In this document: piece after piece, positions 34,629 through 45,048 of the stretch | Layout of the letters: every line of letters begins with the position of its first letter | Position numbering within the stretch: position 1 is the first letter of the stretch | Translations under genes and position numbers: made by a program | NCBI GenBank assembly: GCA_934409175.1 | Contig: CAKRVX010000002.1 | Coordinates: 1 to 56,431 of the forward strand | Source: an uncultured Blautia sp. | GTDB lineage: Bacteria; Bacillota; Clostridia; Lachnospirales; Lachnospiraceae | Length of the DNA stretch: 56,431 nt | Reading direction: 5' to 3' | Notes under the pieces: generated by a model | What the model saw: only the letters and a program-made list of their open reading frames with translations | Databases searched by the model: none | Told to the model about the DNA's origin: nothing

Positions 34629-35357
34629 TCATTCGTTCCAGTTTGTCCAAACATCTGTTACATCATCATCATCATCTAACAGATCCAGTGTTCTCTGAAG
34701 ATCCTTAAGAGCCTGCTCATCGGTAAGATCCACATATGTCTGAGGAATCATAGCAACCTGTGCTTCAACAATCGGTGCCCCGGCCTTTTCGATCTCTTCG
34801 CGGACTGCACTGAAATCATCTGGTGCTGTAAGTACTTCGTAGCTGTCTTCTTCCTCATTGAAGTCCTCTGCTCCAGCGTCAAGAGCAAGCATCATCAGTT
34901 CATCAGCGTCCATTTCACACTCTTCTTTGTCGATAATGATCTGACCTTTCTGATCGAACATATAGGATACACATCCCTGAGTTCCGATACTTCCATTACC
35001 TTTTGTAAATGCATTACGTACATTACCTGCTGTACGGTTCTTATTGTCTGTCAGAGTTTCAACGATGATAGCAACACCGTTCGGACCATATCCTTCGTAT
35101 ACAGCTTTCTCATAATTATCTGCAGAATCAGCACCAGCTGCCTTTTTGATACCACGTTCGATTGTATCGTTCGGCATGTTATTTGCTTTTGCCTTTGCGA
35201 TAACATCACGAAGTTTACTGTTGTTGTTCGGGTCCGGACCGCCTGCTTTAACAGCCATAACCAGCTCACGTCCGATTACTGTAAAAATTTTACCTTTCTT
35301 TGCATCATTTTTCTCTTTCTTATGTTTAATGTTCGCAAATTTTGAATGTCCTGACAT
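34629..35357 (-). CDS. YebC/PmpR-family protein
   Basis: The start [20 protein letters not shown] and the motif ARNxxM-like [11 protein letters not shown], then [20 protein letters not shown] and [19 protein letters not shown], are diagnostic. 242 residues. YebC proteins act as DNA-binding regulators in some bacteria, and recent work links them to translation of proline-rich stretches. The start follows AAAAGGAGAAAGAAAG. It stands alone with its own terminator. Confidence 0.96.
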   Translation of the reverse strand: MSGHSKFANIKHKKEKNDAKKGKIFTVIGRELVMAVKAGGPDPNNNSKLRDVIAKAKANNMPNDTIERGIKKAAGADSADNYEKAVYEGYGPNGVAIIVETLTDNKNRTAGNVRNAFTKGNGSIGTQGCVSYMFDQKGQIIIDKEECEMDADELMMLALDAGAEDFNEEEDSYEVLTAPDDFSAVREEIEKAGAPIVEAQVAMIPQTYVDLTDEQALKDLQRTLDLLDDDDDVTDVWTNWNE

Positions 35358-35380
35358 CTTTCTTTCTCCTTTTGTTTATA

Positions 35381-36691
35381 TTACTTATTATTTTTATCCT
35401 TCTCTGCTCTCACCTTTCCAATAGTCTTATTGCCGATGGAAAGAATTGTGAAACAGTATCCGTTTGCTTTAATTGTAGTATCGATATCCTTCTTTACAGG
35501 AATATGTCCAAGAAGGCTGGTCAGATATCCGTTCAGTGTCTCAAACTCCACATCTCCGAAATCTACATCCAATTCTTCCGCTACATCTTCCAGATATGCC
35601 ATTCCGTCAATAATCAGACTGTTATCCTTCTGTGCACGGATCGTAATCTCATCTTCATCATATTCATCCAGAATATCCCCGACGATTTCCTCCAGAATGT
35701 CTTCCATTGTAACGATTCCCGCTGTCTGCCCGTATTCATCCACCACTACCGCCATATGAATCTTCTTCGCCTGCATGGTATGGAAAAGATCTCCGATTCC
35801 TCTTGTTTCCGGAATCAGTGCAGCCTCACGGATAATTCCCGGAAGTTCCTTCAACGGTTTGAATTTCGCCCACGGATTCTGTGTCATAAATTTCAGTGCA
35901 TCCTTATAATGCACGATTCCTTTTATATTGTCAATATTTTCCTCATATACCGGATAACGGGAATTTCCCTCCTCCAGCATAGTGTCGATCATATTTTTCA
36001 GCAGAACCTCTTCATCAAAAGCCACCACATTTTTTCTGTGAGTCATAATATCGTGAGCTTCTGTCTCATTAAAGGAAATTATGTTCTGGATCATCTCGGC
36101 TTCATTTTCCTCAATAACTCCCTGTTCATGAGCTTCATCTACAATGGAAATGATCTCCTCTTCTGTCACTGCTGCTTCCTTACGATCAATCTCCACTCCG
36201 AATGGAACTGCTGCAAGTCTGGCAATCCATGTAATAAATACAGTTGCCGGTCTGAGCACCATTATCCAGAAATGTACCAGTTTCAGATACCGATAGGCAT
36301 ATTTCTCCGGATGATAAGTACCTACCCTGCGAAAAGTAAGAATTCCAAGCCCCGCGAGAAAAATCACCCCAACTGCCAGCACCAGAACCAGTGCAGGTGT
36401 ATGCTTTATGTAAGGATGAAAAGCATCCGTCACCCATGGTACAAGGAAAGTACCAAAACACATTCCTGATGCCATAGCAATCAGCGGAATCGCATTTACA
36501 AACTGCGCCGGTTTATCAATCAGAGAAATCAGCATCTTTGCCTTTTCATCGCCCTCATCCGCTCGCTTCTGCGTATCACTCTCGCTTATATTCCTGAGTG
36601 CCGCAGCAAATCCATAAAAAATTCCATTAAGCCATAACAATAATAATAAAATTAACAGGCCCCAGAGGGGCATACTACTGCCATCTTCCAT
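35381..36691 (-). CDS. Hemolysin-family CNNM/CBS-domain membrane protein
   Basis: The protein has an N-terminal CNNM-type membrane domain (about four spans to residue 150), a CBS pair (TREAHDIMTHRKNVVAFDEE-like segment, then HMAVVVDEYGQTAGIVTMED) and the C-terminal CorC/HlyC domain (KANGYCFTILSIGNKTIGKV). 436 residues. Family members are linked to magnesium or cobalt homeostasis rather than hemolysis. The start follows AAAGGAGACTGATTAATACAA. Confidence 0.92.
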   Translation of the reverse strand: MEDGSSMPLWGLLILLLLLWLNGIFYGFAAALRNISESDTQKRADEGDEKAKMLISLIDKPAQFVNAIPLIAMASGMCFGTFLVPWVTDAFHPYIKHTPALVLVLAVGVIFLAGLGILTFRRVGTYHPEKYAYRYLKLVHFWIMVLRPATVFITWIARLAAVPFGVEIDRKEAAVTEEEIISIVDEAHEQGVIEENEAEMIQNIISFNETEAHDIMTHRKNVVAFDEEVLLKNMIDTMLEEGNSRYPVYEENIDNIKGIVHYKDALKFMTQNPWAKFKPLKELPGIIREAALIPETRGIGDLFHTMQAKKIHMAVVVDEYGQTAGIVTMEDILEEIVGDILDEYDEDEITIRAQKDNSLIIDGMAYLEDVAEELDVDFGDVEFETLNGYLTSLLGHIPVKKDIDTTIKANGYCFTILSIGNKTIGKVRAEKDKNNK

Positions 36692-36771
36692 TTGTATTAA
36701 TCAGTCTCCTTTGTAATGAAAACGCGTAATTACTGGTAAAATATATCACTTTATCAATTATCCGTCAAGCG

Positions 36772-37119
36772 TCAAAAAGTAAGTTCAAGACTGATCTCCA
36801 ACGCATGATTCACTTTATCCAGCATAGCATCATCCAGATGACATACCTTGTCCTTCAGTCTTCTTTTATCAATCGTACGAAGCTGTTCCAGCAGAATCAC
36901 AGAATCTTTTTCGATTCCATAGATTCCCGCATCAATCTCAATATGTGTCGGCAGCTTTGCTTTATTCATTTTAGATGTAATTGCCGCACAGATCACGGTA
37001 GGACTGTGTCTGTTGCCCACATTATTCTGAATGATCAGTACCGGGCGGATTCCACCCTGCTCACTCCCTACTACAGGGCGAAGATCCGCATAAAATATAT
37101 CCCCTCTTTTAATTACCAC
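36772..37119 (-). CDS. MazF/EndoA-type mRNA interferase without an adjacent antitoxin
   Basis: MazF cuts single-stranded RNA at short sequences. The protein [20 protein letters not shown], then [20 protein letters not shown], matches Bacillus EndoA almost throughout, ending in [21 protein letters not shown]. By comparison with EndoA, the GTG at 37119 (MVIKRGD) is the best start, eight bases after CGGAG. 115 residues. In Bacillus the antitoxin EndoAI sits between alr and this gene. Here the 140 bases between them hold a hairpin but no antitoxin. Confidence 0.92.
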   Translation of the reverse strand: MVIKRGDIFYADLRPVVGSEQGGIRPVLIIQNNVGNRHSPTVICAAITSKMNKAKLPTHIEIDAGIYGIEKDSVILLEQLRTIDKRRLKDKVCHLDDAMLDKVNHALEISLELTF

Positions 37120-37217
37120 ACAATTCACACTCCGATTCTTTTCAGGCTGTATCTGCCTTGTTTTAGAATAAGTATTTCCATCTTTTTCTTGTGTATACAT
37201 GCGTGGTTAAAATATGT

Positions 37218-37240
37218 TGCCGGTCAGCATATGACCGGCA
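37218..37240 (-). terminator. Hairpin between alr and mazF
   Basis: TGCCGGTC pairs with GACCGGCA around a 7-base loop; on the minus strand it is followed by ACATATTTT, a weak T-run. It could lower mazF expression from the alr transcript. Confidence 0.55.
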
Positions 37241-37259
37241 GCCAAAACAAATCTGTTTT

Positions 37260-38420
37260 TTAATCGTATGCTCTGGTTTCTTTTCCGTCTTTTATGTAAA
37301 CTCTCGGAACACGGGAGCTGATATCACAGGCAAATTCATAAGAAAAGCGGCCGGAAAGTTCACCCATCTCATCCATACTGATAGATTCATTGCCATCCTT
37401 TCCGATTAAGGTAACTTCATCCCCTTTTCTTACTTCTGAAATATCTGTCACATCAACCATAAACTGATCCATACAGACTCTTCCCAGAATCGGAGCCTTC
37501 TGTCCGTGTATCAATACCCAGCCTTTATTGGAAAGCTGTCTGGGATATCCGTCCGCATATCCCACCGGAATGGTAGCTACACGGAGTTTTCTGTCTGCAG
37601 CAAAAGTACCCCCATAACTGATCGGTGTTCCAGGCTGTACATCTTTCACATAAGTAACATGGCTTTTTAATTCCATTACCGGTTCCAGCTTTACAATATC
37701 TGTTTCAACCTGATCAGACGGATAAATACCATAAATCGTTATTCCTGCCCGGACAATACTTAAATTTGCCTCAGGCATACGGATAATCCCTGCACTGTTA
37801 GAACAGTGATGCAGCGGAATTTTCACGCCTGCCTTTTCCACACGCTCTGAAAAATTCTGATATCGTTCCAGCTGTACCATAGCAGGACTTCTGTCATATT
37901 CATCTGCTCTTGCAAAATGTGTAAACATTCCTTCAATTTCCAGATTTGGAAGTGCAGCGATTTTTTTGATTTCTTCCACACTTTCCTGTATATCTGCGAA
38001 ACCAATCCTGGTCATTCCGGTATCCAGTGCAATATGGATATATACCGTTTTTCCCTGTGCAGCAGCTTCAGCAGAAAGTTTTCTGGCTTCTTCATATTCA
38101 CAGACCGCAGGACGTATATGATTCTTTACAAGCTCCGGATAATATTCGTCAAAAACGATTCCAAGAATCAGAATCGGTTTGGTCACACCGGCCTGACGCA
38201 GGGTAAGCGCCTCTTCTGCAGTAGCAACAGCAAATCCCCATATATAATCATAGTCCTGAATCAGATGCGCGATCTGAACCGCTCCATGCCCATAAGCATC
38301 CGCCTTGACTACTGCGATCATTTTTGTATCCTTTGCAATATTTTTTCTCATTTCGCAGAAATTATTTTCCACTGCATCAAGAGAAATCACTGCTTTTACT
38401 CTGTTACATTTTTCCATCAT
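37260..38420 (-). CDS. alr: Alanine racemase
   Basis: Alr makes D-alanine for peptidoglycan. The PLP lysine lies in MIAVVKADAYGHGAVQIA and the second catalytic residue, a tyrosine, in GTPISYGGTFAADRKLRVAT; DGYPRQLSNKG and RVCMDQFMVDVTD are family motifs. 386 residues from the ATG at 38420; a TTG one codon earlier is possible. It overlaps the end of nnrD/E by about 17 bases. Order nnrD/E-alr-mazF is common in Firmicutes. Confidence 0.97.
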   Translation of the reverse strand: MMEKCNRVKAVISLDAVENNFCEMRKNIAKDTKMIAVVKADAYGHGAVQIAHLIQDYDYIWGFAVATAEEALTLRQAGVTKPILILGIVFDEYYPELVKNHIRPAVCEYEEARKLSAEAAAQGKTVYIHIALDTGMTRIGFADIQESVEEIKKIAALPNLEIEGMFTHFARADEYDRSPAMVQLERYQNFSERVEKAGVKIPLHHCSNSAGIIRMPEANLSIVRAGITIYGIYPSDQVETDIVKLEPVMELKSHVTYVKDVQPGTPISYGGTFAADRKLRVATIPVGYADGYPRQLSNKGWVLIHGQKAPILGRVCMDQFMVDVTDISEVRKGDEVTLIGKDGNESISMDEMGELSGRFSYEFACDISSRVPRVYIKDGKETRAYD

Positions 38421-39921
38421 CAATGTTTTCCTCTATTTTAAGTATTTCCGGCAAAAACCGAATAATGTCCCTTGCTGTCATTCCCCTTTTTCCAAGCACA
38501 TCTGCCGCTCTGTCACCGGCAAGACCATGGATAAAAACTCCCAATGCCCCCAGCTGCACAGACGATACTTTTTTCTCAGCTGACAGATACATACATATCA
38601 CACCGGCCAGTACACCACTTAACACATCACCGCTTCCTGCAGTTGCAAGTCCTGCATTACCAGACAAATTAAGATAACTTTCCCCTGATGGTCCTGCAAC
38701 AACTGTACATGCATCTTTCAGTACACAGACCGTATTTGTCTTTTTTGCATATTCACAGGCTGTTTCAGCCAATGTATCCTGAATCTCTCTGATAGTTTTC
38801 TTTCCTAAACGACTCATTTCTCCAATATGAGGAGTAAGAATGACATTTTCTCCCAGGTATTTTTTCCATTCATCGTGAACAGCCAGCAGATTTAATCCGT
38901 CTGCATCAACGATCATTGGTTTTCCGCACTCCGCTCCATGAGACAAAAACCACTGGGCACGTTCCCGACTCTGTCCGGATACCCCCAGTCCCGGACCAAT
39001 CACAAGAACATCACACCACTCCAGCATCTGTCGATTCTGCGCCTCATTGAATGCACAGGTCACCATAGCCTCCGGAAGTAATGTCTGAAGCGGAATACGA
39101 TTTTCTTCTACAGTCTGAATCTTTACCATCCCTGCTGAACATTTCAGCGCAGCAGCAGAACTTAAATAAGCCGCTCCGCACATTCCCGGAGATCCTGCTA
39201 TCAGAAGTACCTTTCCAAAAGTTCCTTTATTCCCATACGGAAGTCTTGGCGGAAGCAAAGTCAGATCTTCTTTCTCCAGATAATGCATGTGCAGGTTTTT
39301 CTCCGGATAAATACCTATGTCTGCTGTAACGATTTCACCGCCCAGCATACGCCCCGGATAGAAACAAAGGCCTCTTTTTCTCAACGCAAAGGTCACCGTG
39401 AGGTCTGCTTTAAATGCAGTTCCCATCTCAAATCCGGTATCTGCATTGACACCGGATGGAATGTCTACAGCCACCTTAAATGTATTTGAAGCGTTCATCT
39501 CTTTGATGATCTGAGCATATCTGCCTTCCACAGGGCGAGACAGACCAACTCCGAAAATGGCATCTACTATAGTAGTATATTCATCAGCTTTTAAGTTATG
39601 CTCCTGGACAATGTCATAGTATCTGGCGGCTTTCAACTGACATTTTGTTTCTTCTGTCATCCGTTCTTCATTACCTGCCAGATAAAAACAGGTTTTTATT
39701 CCCGACAGATGCAGAAGTCTGGCAACTGCCAGTCCATCACCTCCGTTATTTCCACTACCGCATACTACCAGTATCTTTTCATTTTTTCCAATCCTTTTGC
39801 GAATCTCCTCTGCAGTTTTTAATGCAGCTCTTTCCATTAATACCAGCGACGGAATTCCTGCCCTTTCGATAGTATTTCTATCCATATTCTTCATTTCACA
39901 GGCAGTTACAATTCCTTTCAT
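38404..39921 (-). CDS. nnr: Bifunctional NAD(P)H-hydrate epimerase/dehydratase
   Basis: This enzyme repairs hydrated NADH and NADPH. The N-terminal epimerase (to about residue 210) has VVCGSGNNGGDGLAVARLLH. The C-terminal ADP-dependent dehydratase has GKVLLIAGSPGMCGAAYLSS, VILTPHIGEMSRLG and GNAGLATAGSGDVLSGVLAG. 505 residues. The start follows GAGGTGAGAGA. It overlaps alr and is likely translated together with it. Confidence 0.96.
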   Translation of the reverse strand: MKGIVTACEMKNMDRNTIERAGIPSLVLMERAALKTAEEIRKRIGKNEKILVVCGSGNNGGDGLAVARLLHLSGIKTCFYLAGNEERMTEETKCQLKAARYYDIVQEHNLKADEYTTIVDAIFGVGLSRPVEGRYAQIIKEMNASNTFKVAVDIPSGVNADTGFEMGTAFKADLTVTFALRKRGLCFYPGRMLGGEIVTADIGIYPEKNLHMHYLEKEDLTLLPPRLPYGNKGTFGKVLLIAGSPGMCGAAYLSSAAALKCSAGMVKIQTVEENRIPLQTLLPEAMVTCAFNEAQNRQMLEWCDVLVIGPGLGVSGQSRERAQWFLSHGAECGKPMIVDADGLNLLAVHDEWKKYLGENVILTPHIGEMSRLGKKTIREIQDTLAETACEYAKKTNTVCVLKDACTVVAGPSGESYLNLSGNAGLATAGSGDVLSGVLAGVICMYLSAEKKVSSVQLGALGVFIHGLAGDRAADVLGKRGMTARDIIRFLPEILKIEENIDDGKM

Positions 39922-39979
39922 TCTCTCACCTCTTATCGCATAAATAAAATTTATAAGTAAGTATACACCTTTTTTAAAA

Positions 39980-40012
39980 AAAAGAAAAGCTGTGATCTTT
40001 TCCGACCACAGC
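39980..40012 (-). terminator. Terminator after rex
   Basis: On the minus strand GCTGTG and CACAGC pair around a 12-base loop and are followed by TTTTCTTTTTTTT. Confidence 0.85.
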
Positions 40013-40068
40013 CTTCACCGCCATCAATGCTACTGTTCTATCTGTTTACAATAACACTTTGCAAAATA

Positions 40069-40719
40069 TTATCGCATTTCTTCATGCTCTTTTCGATATT
40101 CACTGAGATTGTAGGACAGGGTCATCAGGCTCTCGGATAAATGTACATTCTCCACCATCACATCTTCCGGTGCATCAAGATCAATATGTGCAAAATTCCA
40201 GATTGCTTTGATTCCATTGTCAATCAGGATCTTTGCCATCTCTTTAGCTTTATTTTTGGGAAGAGTCAAAACCGCAATCTCTACTTCATTTTCTTTCAGA
40301 AACAGAGGCAGATCACTCAGCATCTGAATCTCGATTCCACGTACTGCAATCCCCTCCAATACAGGATTTACATCAAAAATACCTACCAGTTTAAAACCAC
40401 GCTTTTCAAAATCCACATAATTCGCCAGTGCCTGTCCAAGATTACCGGCGCCCAGAATAATCATAGGATGCACTGTGTCCAATCCCAAAATCTTACCTAT
40501 TTCAGTGTATAAATAACGTACATTATAACCATAACCCTGCTGACCAAAACCGCCGAAATTGTTTAAATCCTGACGAATCTGGGAAGCTGTCACATGCATT
40601 TTCTTACTGAGATCATTGGAAGAAATCCGCTCTACATTTTCTTCCATCAGCTCACCAAGATAACGGTAATAGCGAGGCAGACGTTTAATGACTGCTTTTG
40701 AAATCTCCTTAGCTTCCAC
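40069..40719 (-). CDS. rex: Redox-sensing repressor Rex
   Basis: Rex binds DNA when NADH is low and controls fermentation genes. The N-terminal winged helix (SKAVIKRLPRYYRYLGELME, then LSKKMHVTASQIRQDLNNFG) is followed by a Rossmann fold with MIILGAGNLGQALANYVDFE. 216 residues. The start is a GTG at 40717-40719 with GGAGGGAAAATTT before it. A consensus promoter lies just upstream, and the ABC-F gene is divergent from it. Confidence 0.96.
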   Translation of the reverse strand: MEAKEISKAVIKRLPRYYRYLGELMEENVERISSNDLSKKMHVTASQIRQDLNNFGGFGQQGYGYNVRYLYTEIGKILGLDTVHPMIILGAGNLGQALANYVDFEKRGFKLVGIFDVNPVLEGIAVRGIEIQMLSDLPLFLKENEVEIAVLTLPKNKAKEMAKILIDNGIKAIWNFAHIDLDAPEDVMVENVHLSESLMTLSYNLSEYRKEHEEMR

Positions 40720-40748
40720 AAATTTTCCCTCCTTATTTGTCTATGTCA

Positions 40749-40777
40749 ATTATACCGAGATGTTATTTTATTGTCAA
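40749..40777 (-). promoter_or_regulatory. rex promoter (consensus sigma-A)
   Basis: TTGACA (40772-40777) and TATAAT (40749-40754) with a 17-base spacer: both hexamers match the sigma-A consensus exactly. Confidence 0.9.
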
Positions 40778-40922
40778 ATTAATTTTGTACTTTTTTAACA
40801 ATAATTTGTGTATCTTTTTATGAATTTATATTTCTACTTCCAAAAACCTTACAATTCCGTTATAATGATAGGCGGTTTATAGTATTTTTTACAAAAAGCA
40901 ACACTATATCGGAGGAATTTGT

Positions 40923-42833
40923 ATGATTTTATCATGTCAGAATATCAATAAATCCTTTGGTGAAAAAGTCATCCTTCAGGATGCCAGTTTCCATATAGAA
41001 GACAGAGAGAAAGCGGCACTCATCGGCAATAATGGCGCGGGTAAAACCACTCTGCTGCGTATTATCATGCACGAACTCTCTCCTGATTCCGGAAACGTTA
41101 TACTCGCCAAAGACAAAAATATCGGCTATCTTGCCCAGTATCAGGACATTCATGGCCATCACACAATCTACGAAGAACTGATTTCCACCAAACAGTACAT
41201 CATCGACATGGAAAACCGTCTGCGAAGTATGGAACAGGAAATGAAATCTGCTTCCGGTGAAGCGCTTGAAAGTCTGATGAACACCTACACCAGACTCAGT
41301 CATCAGTTTGAACTTGAAAACGGATATGCGTATAAAAGTGAAATTATGGGTGTTTTAAAGGGCCTTGGCTTCACAGAAGAAGACTTTCCTCGCCAGATCG
41401 AGACTCTTTCCGGCGGTCAGAAAACCCGTGTGGCATTGGGTAAGCTTTTGCTTTCCAGCCCGGATATCCTGCTTTTGGATGAGCCCACCAATCACCTTGA
41501 TATGGAAAGTATTTCCTGGCTGGAAACTTATCTGGTCAATTATCCCGGTGCAGTATTTATTGTTTCTCACGATCGTTATTTTCTGGACAAAGTTGTGACA
41601 AAAGTTGTAGAAATCGAAGCCGGTACCATGCGTATGTACAGTGGTAATTATTCCGCCTATGCTCTGAAAAAGGCTCAGATCCGCGATGCTCAATATAAGG
41701 CTTATTTAAATCAGCAGCGGGAAATCCGACACCAGGAAGCTGTCATTACCAAACTGAAATCTTTCAATCGTGAAAAATCCATCAAACGTGCAGAAAGCCG
41801 TGAAAAAATGCTGGATAAAATCCAGCGTATTGAAAAGCCTCAGGAAATCCAGAACCAGATGCGTATTTCTCTAGAGCCCAGATACATCAGTGGAAATGAT
41901 GTTCTCACTGTAGAAGATCTGTCCAAAGCTTTTCCGGAGCAGACTCTGTTCTCCAATATTTCTTTCGAAATCAAAAGAGGAGAACGTGTAGCTCTGATTG
42001 GCAACAACGGCACTGGAAAAACAACAATGCTGAAAATCATCAATGGGCTGGTCGAAGCCGATTCCGGCAGATTTTCTCTGGGATCCAAAGTACAGATTGG
42101 TTATTATGATCAGGAACACCATGTACTGCATATGGAAAAAACCATATTTCAGGAGATTGCAGATACCTACCCTACTCTTACAGAAACAGAGATCCGTAAC
42201 ATGCTGGCAGCTTTCCTGTTCACAGGTGATGACGTATTCAAACTGATCTCCGCACTTTCCGGTGGGGAACGCGGCCGTGTTTCCCTGGCAAAACTAATGC
42301 TTTCCGAAGCGAACTTTCTGATTCTGGATGAGCCTACCAACCATCTGGATATTGCATCCAAAGAAATTCTGGAGGAAGCACTAAACAGCTATACAGGTAC
42401 CGTATTATACGTATCCCATGACCGTTATTTCATCAATCAGACAGCTACCCGTATTCTTGATCTGACCAATCAGACCATTGTAAATTATATCGGAGATTAT
42501 GACTATTATCTGGAGAAAAAAGAAGAACTTACTGAAAAATATGCTCCTGCCACAGCTCAGGCAGCAACAGAATCCAGACAGACCTCTGACAACAAGCTTT
42601 CCTGGCAGCAGCAGAAAGAAGAACAGGCCCGTCAGCGCAAACGTGAAAACGAACTAAAAAAAGTCGAAGCCCGTATTGAAGAACTGGAAACCCGTGATAA
42701 AGAAATCGATGAAACAATGATCTTACCGGATGTATGTACTAATGTTGCCGAATGTGCAAAACTCAGCAAAGAGAAAACAGCTATAACAGAAGAACTTGAA
42801 ACACTCTATGAAAAATGGGAAGAACTTGCATAA
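40923..42833 (+). CDS. ABC-F ATPase (Uup/EttA-like ribosome-associated factor)
   Basis: This soluble protein has two ATPase domains and no membrane part, as in ABC-F factors that act on the ribosome. Domain 1 has ALIGNNGAGKTTLLRI, the signature LSGGQKTRVALGK and LLLDEPTNHLD. Domain 2 has ALIGNNGTGKTTMLKI, LSGGERGRVSLAK and LILDEPTNHLD. A long linker (QIRDAQYKAYLNQQREIRHQ) lies between, and a C-terminal coiled coil (KKVEARIEELETRDKEIDET) ends the 636 residues, as in Uup. The start follows ATCGGAGGAATTTGT, and TATAAT at 40861-40866 is a likely -10. Antibiotic resistance versus housekeeping cannot be decided from sequence. Confidence 0.95.
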   Translation: MILSCQNINKSFGEKVILQDASFHIEDREKAALIGNNGAGKTTLLRIIMHELSPDSGNVILAKDKNIGYLAQYQDIHGHHTIYEELISTKQYIIDMENRLRSMEQEMKSASGEALESLMNTYTRLSHQFELENGYAYKSEIMGVLKGLGFTEEDFPRQIETLSGGQKTRVALGKLLLSSPDILLLDEPTNHLDMESISWLETYLVNYPGAVFIVSHDRYFLDKVVTKVVEIEAGTMRMYSGNYSAYALKKAQIRDAQYKAYLNQQREIRHQEAVITKLKSFNREKSIKRAESREKMLDKIQRIEKPQEIQNQMRISLEPRYISGNDVLTVEDLSKAFPEQTLFSNISFEIKRGERVALIGNNGTGKTTMLKIINGLVEADSGRFSLGSKVQIGYYDQEHHVLHMEKTIFQEIADTYPTLTETEIRNMLAAFLFTGDDVFKLISALSGGERGRVSLAKLMLSEANFLILDEPTNHLDIASKEILEEALNSYTGTVLYVSHDRYFINQTATRILDLTNQTIVNYIGDYDYYLEKKEELTEKYAPATAQAATESRQTSDNKLSWQQQKEEQARQRKRENELKKVEARIEELETRDKEIDETMILPDVCTNVAECAKLSKEKTAITEELETLYEKWEELA

Positions 42834-42856
42834 ACATGCAGGTTCTTCCCATTTTT
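42811..42856. terminator. Bidirectional terminator shared by the ABC-F gene and icd
   Basis: A 21-base stem with one G-U pair and a 4-base loop (42832-42835) is flanked by A-runs and T-runs. The stop codon of the ABC-F gene lies in it, and icd ends 29 bases beyond, on the other strand. Confidence 0.9.
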
Positions 42857-42884
42857 GCTTTTGCTTTTTTATTTTTTATAAATC

Positions 42885-44093
42885 TTACAATAATGAATCC
42901 AGCTTTTCTCTGATAGCCAGAATAAACTGTTCACTGTTTAATACAGTCACATTCTTAAGAGTTGTGATCAGTGCCAGATCCTTCGTCATCTTTCCATCCT
43001 CGATTGTAGCCAGAGTGGCTTTCTCAAGTTTATCTGCAAATTCCATCAGTTCCCTATTGCCGTCCAATTCTCCACGTTTTCTGAGAGCTCCGGTCCATGC
43101 AAAAATGGTTGCTACGGAGTTTGTAGAAGTCTCCTCTCCTTTCAGGTGGCGATAATAGTGTCTCTGTACAGTTCCGTGTGCAGCTTCATATTCATAATAT
43201 CCCTGTGGAGATACCAATACAGAAGTCATCATAGCCAGAGAACCAAATGCAGAGGAAACCATATCACTCATAACATCACCATCATAATTCTTGCATGCCC
43301 AGATGAATCCACCTTCTGCTTTCATTACACGTGCTACGATATCATCAATCAGACTGTAGAAATACTCAATACCTGCTGCCTCAAATTTCTCTTTAAACTC
43401 ATTTTCATAAATCGTTGCAAAAATCTCTTTAAAACGTCCATCATAAATCTTGGAAATCGTATCCTTGCCGCCGAACCAGATACTCTGTTTCGTATCCAGA
43501 GCATAATTAAAACAGCATCTCGCAAAACTGGAAATAGAATCATCCAGATTGTGCATTCCCTGAAGAACACCTGCACTTTCATAGTGATGGATCAGTTCTT
43601 TTTTCTCTTCTCCATTCTCACCTTTGAATAAAAGATAAGCATCTCCCGGACCATCAATATACATTTCTGTATTTTTATACACATCCCCATATGCATGACG
43701 CGCAATGGTAATAGGTTTCTTCCAGTTCTTTACGCAAGGTTCAATTCCCTTTACAACGATAGGCGCACGAAATACAGTTCCATCAAGAATTGCACGTATT
43801 GTTCCGTTCGGACTCTTATACATTTTCTTTAAGGTGTACTCTTCCATTCTCGCTTTATTTGGTGTAATGGTAGCACATTTGACAGCTACACCATATTTCT
43901 TTGTAGCCTCTGCTGCATCAACAGTCACCTGGTCATCTGTCTCGTTTCTGTATTCCAGGCCAAGGTCATAATACTCTGTGTTCAAATCAATATATGGAAG
44001 AAGAAGTTCATCCTTAATGATTTTCCAGAGGATTCTGGTCATCTCATCTCCGTCCATTTCCACAAGCGGTGTCTGCATCTGAATTTTTTTCAT
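42885..44093 (-). CDS. icd: NADP-dependent isocitrate dehydrogenase (eukaryote-like type)
   Basis: Icd oxidises isocitrate to 2-oxoglutarate with NADP. The start [20 protein letters not shown] and the motif [20 protein letters not shown] mark the eukaryote-like subfamily, not the E. coli type; [17 protein letters not shown] and [20 protein letters not shown] contain the metal-binding aspartates. 402 residues. The start follows GAGGAGGACATAT. In anaerobes it supplies 2-oxoglutarate for glutamate synthesis rather than a full citric acid cycle. Confidence 0.97.
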   Translation of the reverse strand: MKKIQMQTPLVEMDGDEMTRILWKIIKDELLLPYIDLNTEYYDLGLEYRNETDDQVTVDAAEATKKYGVAVKCATITPNKARMEEYTLKKMYKSPNGTIRAILDGTVFRAPIVVKGIEPCVKNWKKPITIARHAYGDVYKNTEMYIDGPGDAYLLFKGENGEEKKELIHHYESAGVLQGMHNLDDSISSFARCCFNYALDTKQSIWFGGKDTISKIYDGRFKEIFATIYENEFKEKFEAAGIEYFYSLIDDIVARVMKAEGGFIWACKNYDGDVMSDMVSSAFGSLAMMTSVLVSPQGYYEYEAAHGTVQRHYYRHLKGEETSTNSVATIFAWTGALRKRGELDGNRELMEFADKLEKATLATIEDGKMTKDLALITTLKNVTVLNSEQFILAIREKLDSLL

Positions 44094-44202
44094 ATATGTC
44101 CTCCTCTTTGGCTATTGGCTCAATTTAAGTATCATTGTATCGAAAATCATTCTGTTCGTCAATGCTTTTATACATTAAAGTGATAATTTTTTGACATATT
44201 CA

Positions 44203-45048
44203 CTATAGTTCCATAAAACGTTCCAGATCCAGTTGTCCCCAACCCTGAAGATTTTTGGGAAGTCCCAGATCCCTGGCACTTTCTTTTAATTTTATTTTCA
44301 CCTGTACATTTGTAAGACCTGGATTTTTTTCCAGCATCAATGCAACGGCACCTGAAACCATAGGAGTTGACATGGATGTGCCGCTTTTGATTCCATATGG
44401 AAACTCCGGTCCGGGAGCACATGCACGTATCTTATTCCCCGGTGCTACCAGATCCGGTTTACAAATACATTCAAAAGTAGGTCCTCTGCCGGAAATAGCA
44501 GAACTTCCTGTAAGCAGATCACTGGATCCCACCGTAATAATCTTTTTACTGCTTCCAGGCGCTGTTACACTTCCAGGTCTTGGTCCCTGATTTCCTGCAG
44601 CCGCTACCACCACAAGGCCCTGATCCCACAAGCGCTCTACTCCTTCTATCAGCACTTTATGATCCATTTTGGTCCTGCATGTGGTCCCTACTGAAATATT
44701 TACTACGCGAATCCCGTATTGTTTTCTGTTTTCAAGAATCCAGTCAACAGCCCTCAATACATCTTCTTTTCTCCCATTTCCCAGTCCATCTAGTACTTTC
44801 AGTATTATAAATCCACATTCCGGTGCGATGCCCTTAATACGACCGCCTGATGCCGTTCCATTTCCTCCTATGATTCCACAGACATGTGTACCATGAGAGT
44901 TATCATCATAGGGCTGCCTGCGTCCCGCTACAAAATCGCAAAAAGCCCATATGCGTCCTGCAAAATCTATATGAGGGAACAGTCCGGTGTCCATCACACA
45001 GACTCCGATTCCTTTCCCCGAATACCCGGTGTCAGATAACCTTTTCAT
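44203..45048 (-). CDS. Subtilisin-family (S8) serine protease, intracellular type
   Basis: The catalytic triad is visible: Asp in GVCVMDTGLFPHIDF, His in DNSHGTHVCGIIGG and Ser in GIKSGTSMSTPMVSGAVALM; the oxyanion asparagine is in VVAAAGNQGP. The protein has no signal peptide and no pro-domain, so at 281 residues it is the short intracellular type. The start follows CCGGAGGAGTTTT. It stands alone. Substrates are unknown. Confidence 0.93.
   Translation of the reverse strand: MKRLSDTGYSGKGIGVCVMDTGLFPHIDFAGRIWAFCDFVAGRRQPYDDNSHGTHVCGIIGGNGTASGGRIKGIAPECGFIILKVLDGLGNGRKEDVLRAVDWILENRKQYGIRVVNISVGTTCRTKMDHKVLIEGVERLWDQGLVVVAAAGNQGPRPGSVTAPGSSKKIITVGSSDLLTGSSAISGRGPTFECICKPDLVAPGNKIRACAPGPEFPYGIKSGTSMSTPMVSGAVALMLEKNPGLTNVQVKIKLKESARDLGLPKNLQGWGQLDLERFMEL

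Noticed and set aside
40720..40800. A Rex operator for self-control near the rex promoter
   Set aside because: The sequence TTGTCAAATTAATTTTGT has one half-site-like arm but does not match TTGTTAA-N4-TTAACAA well enough.
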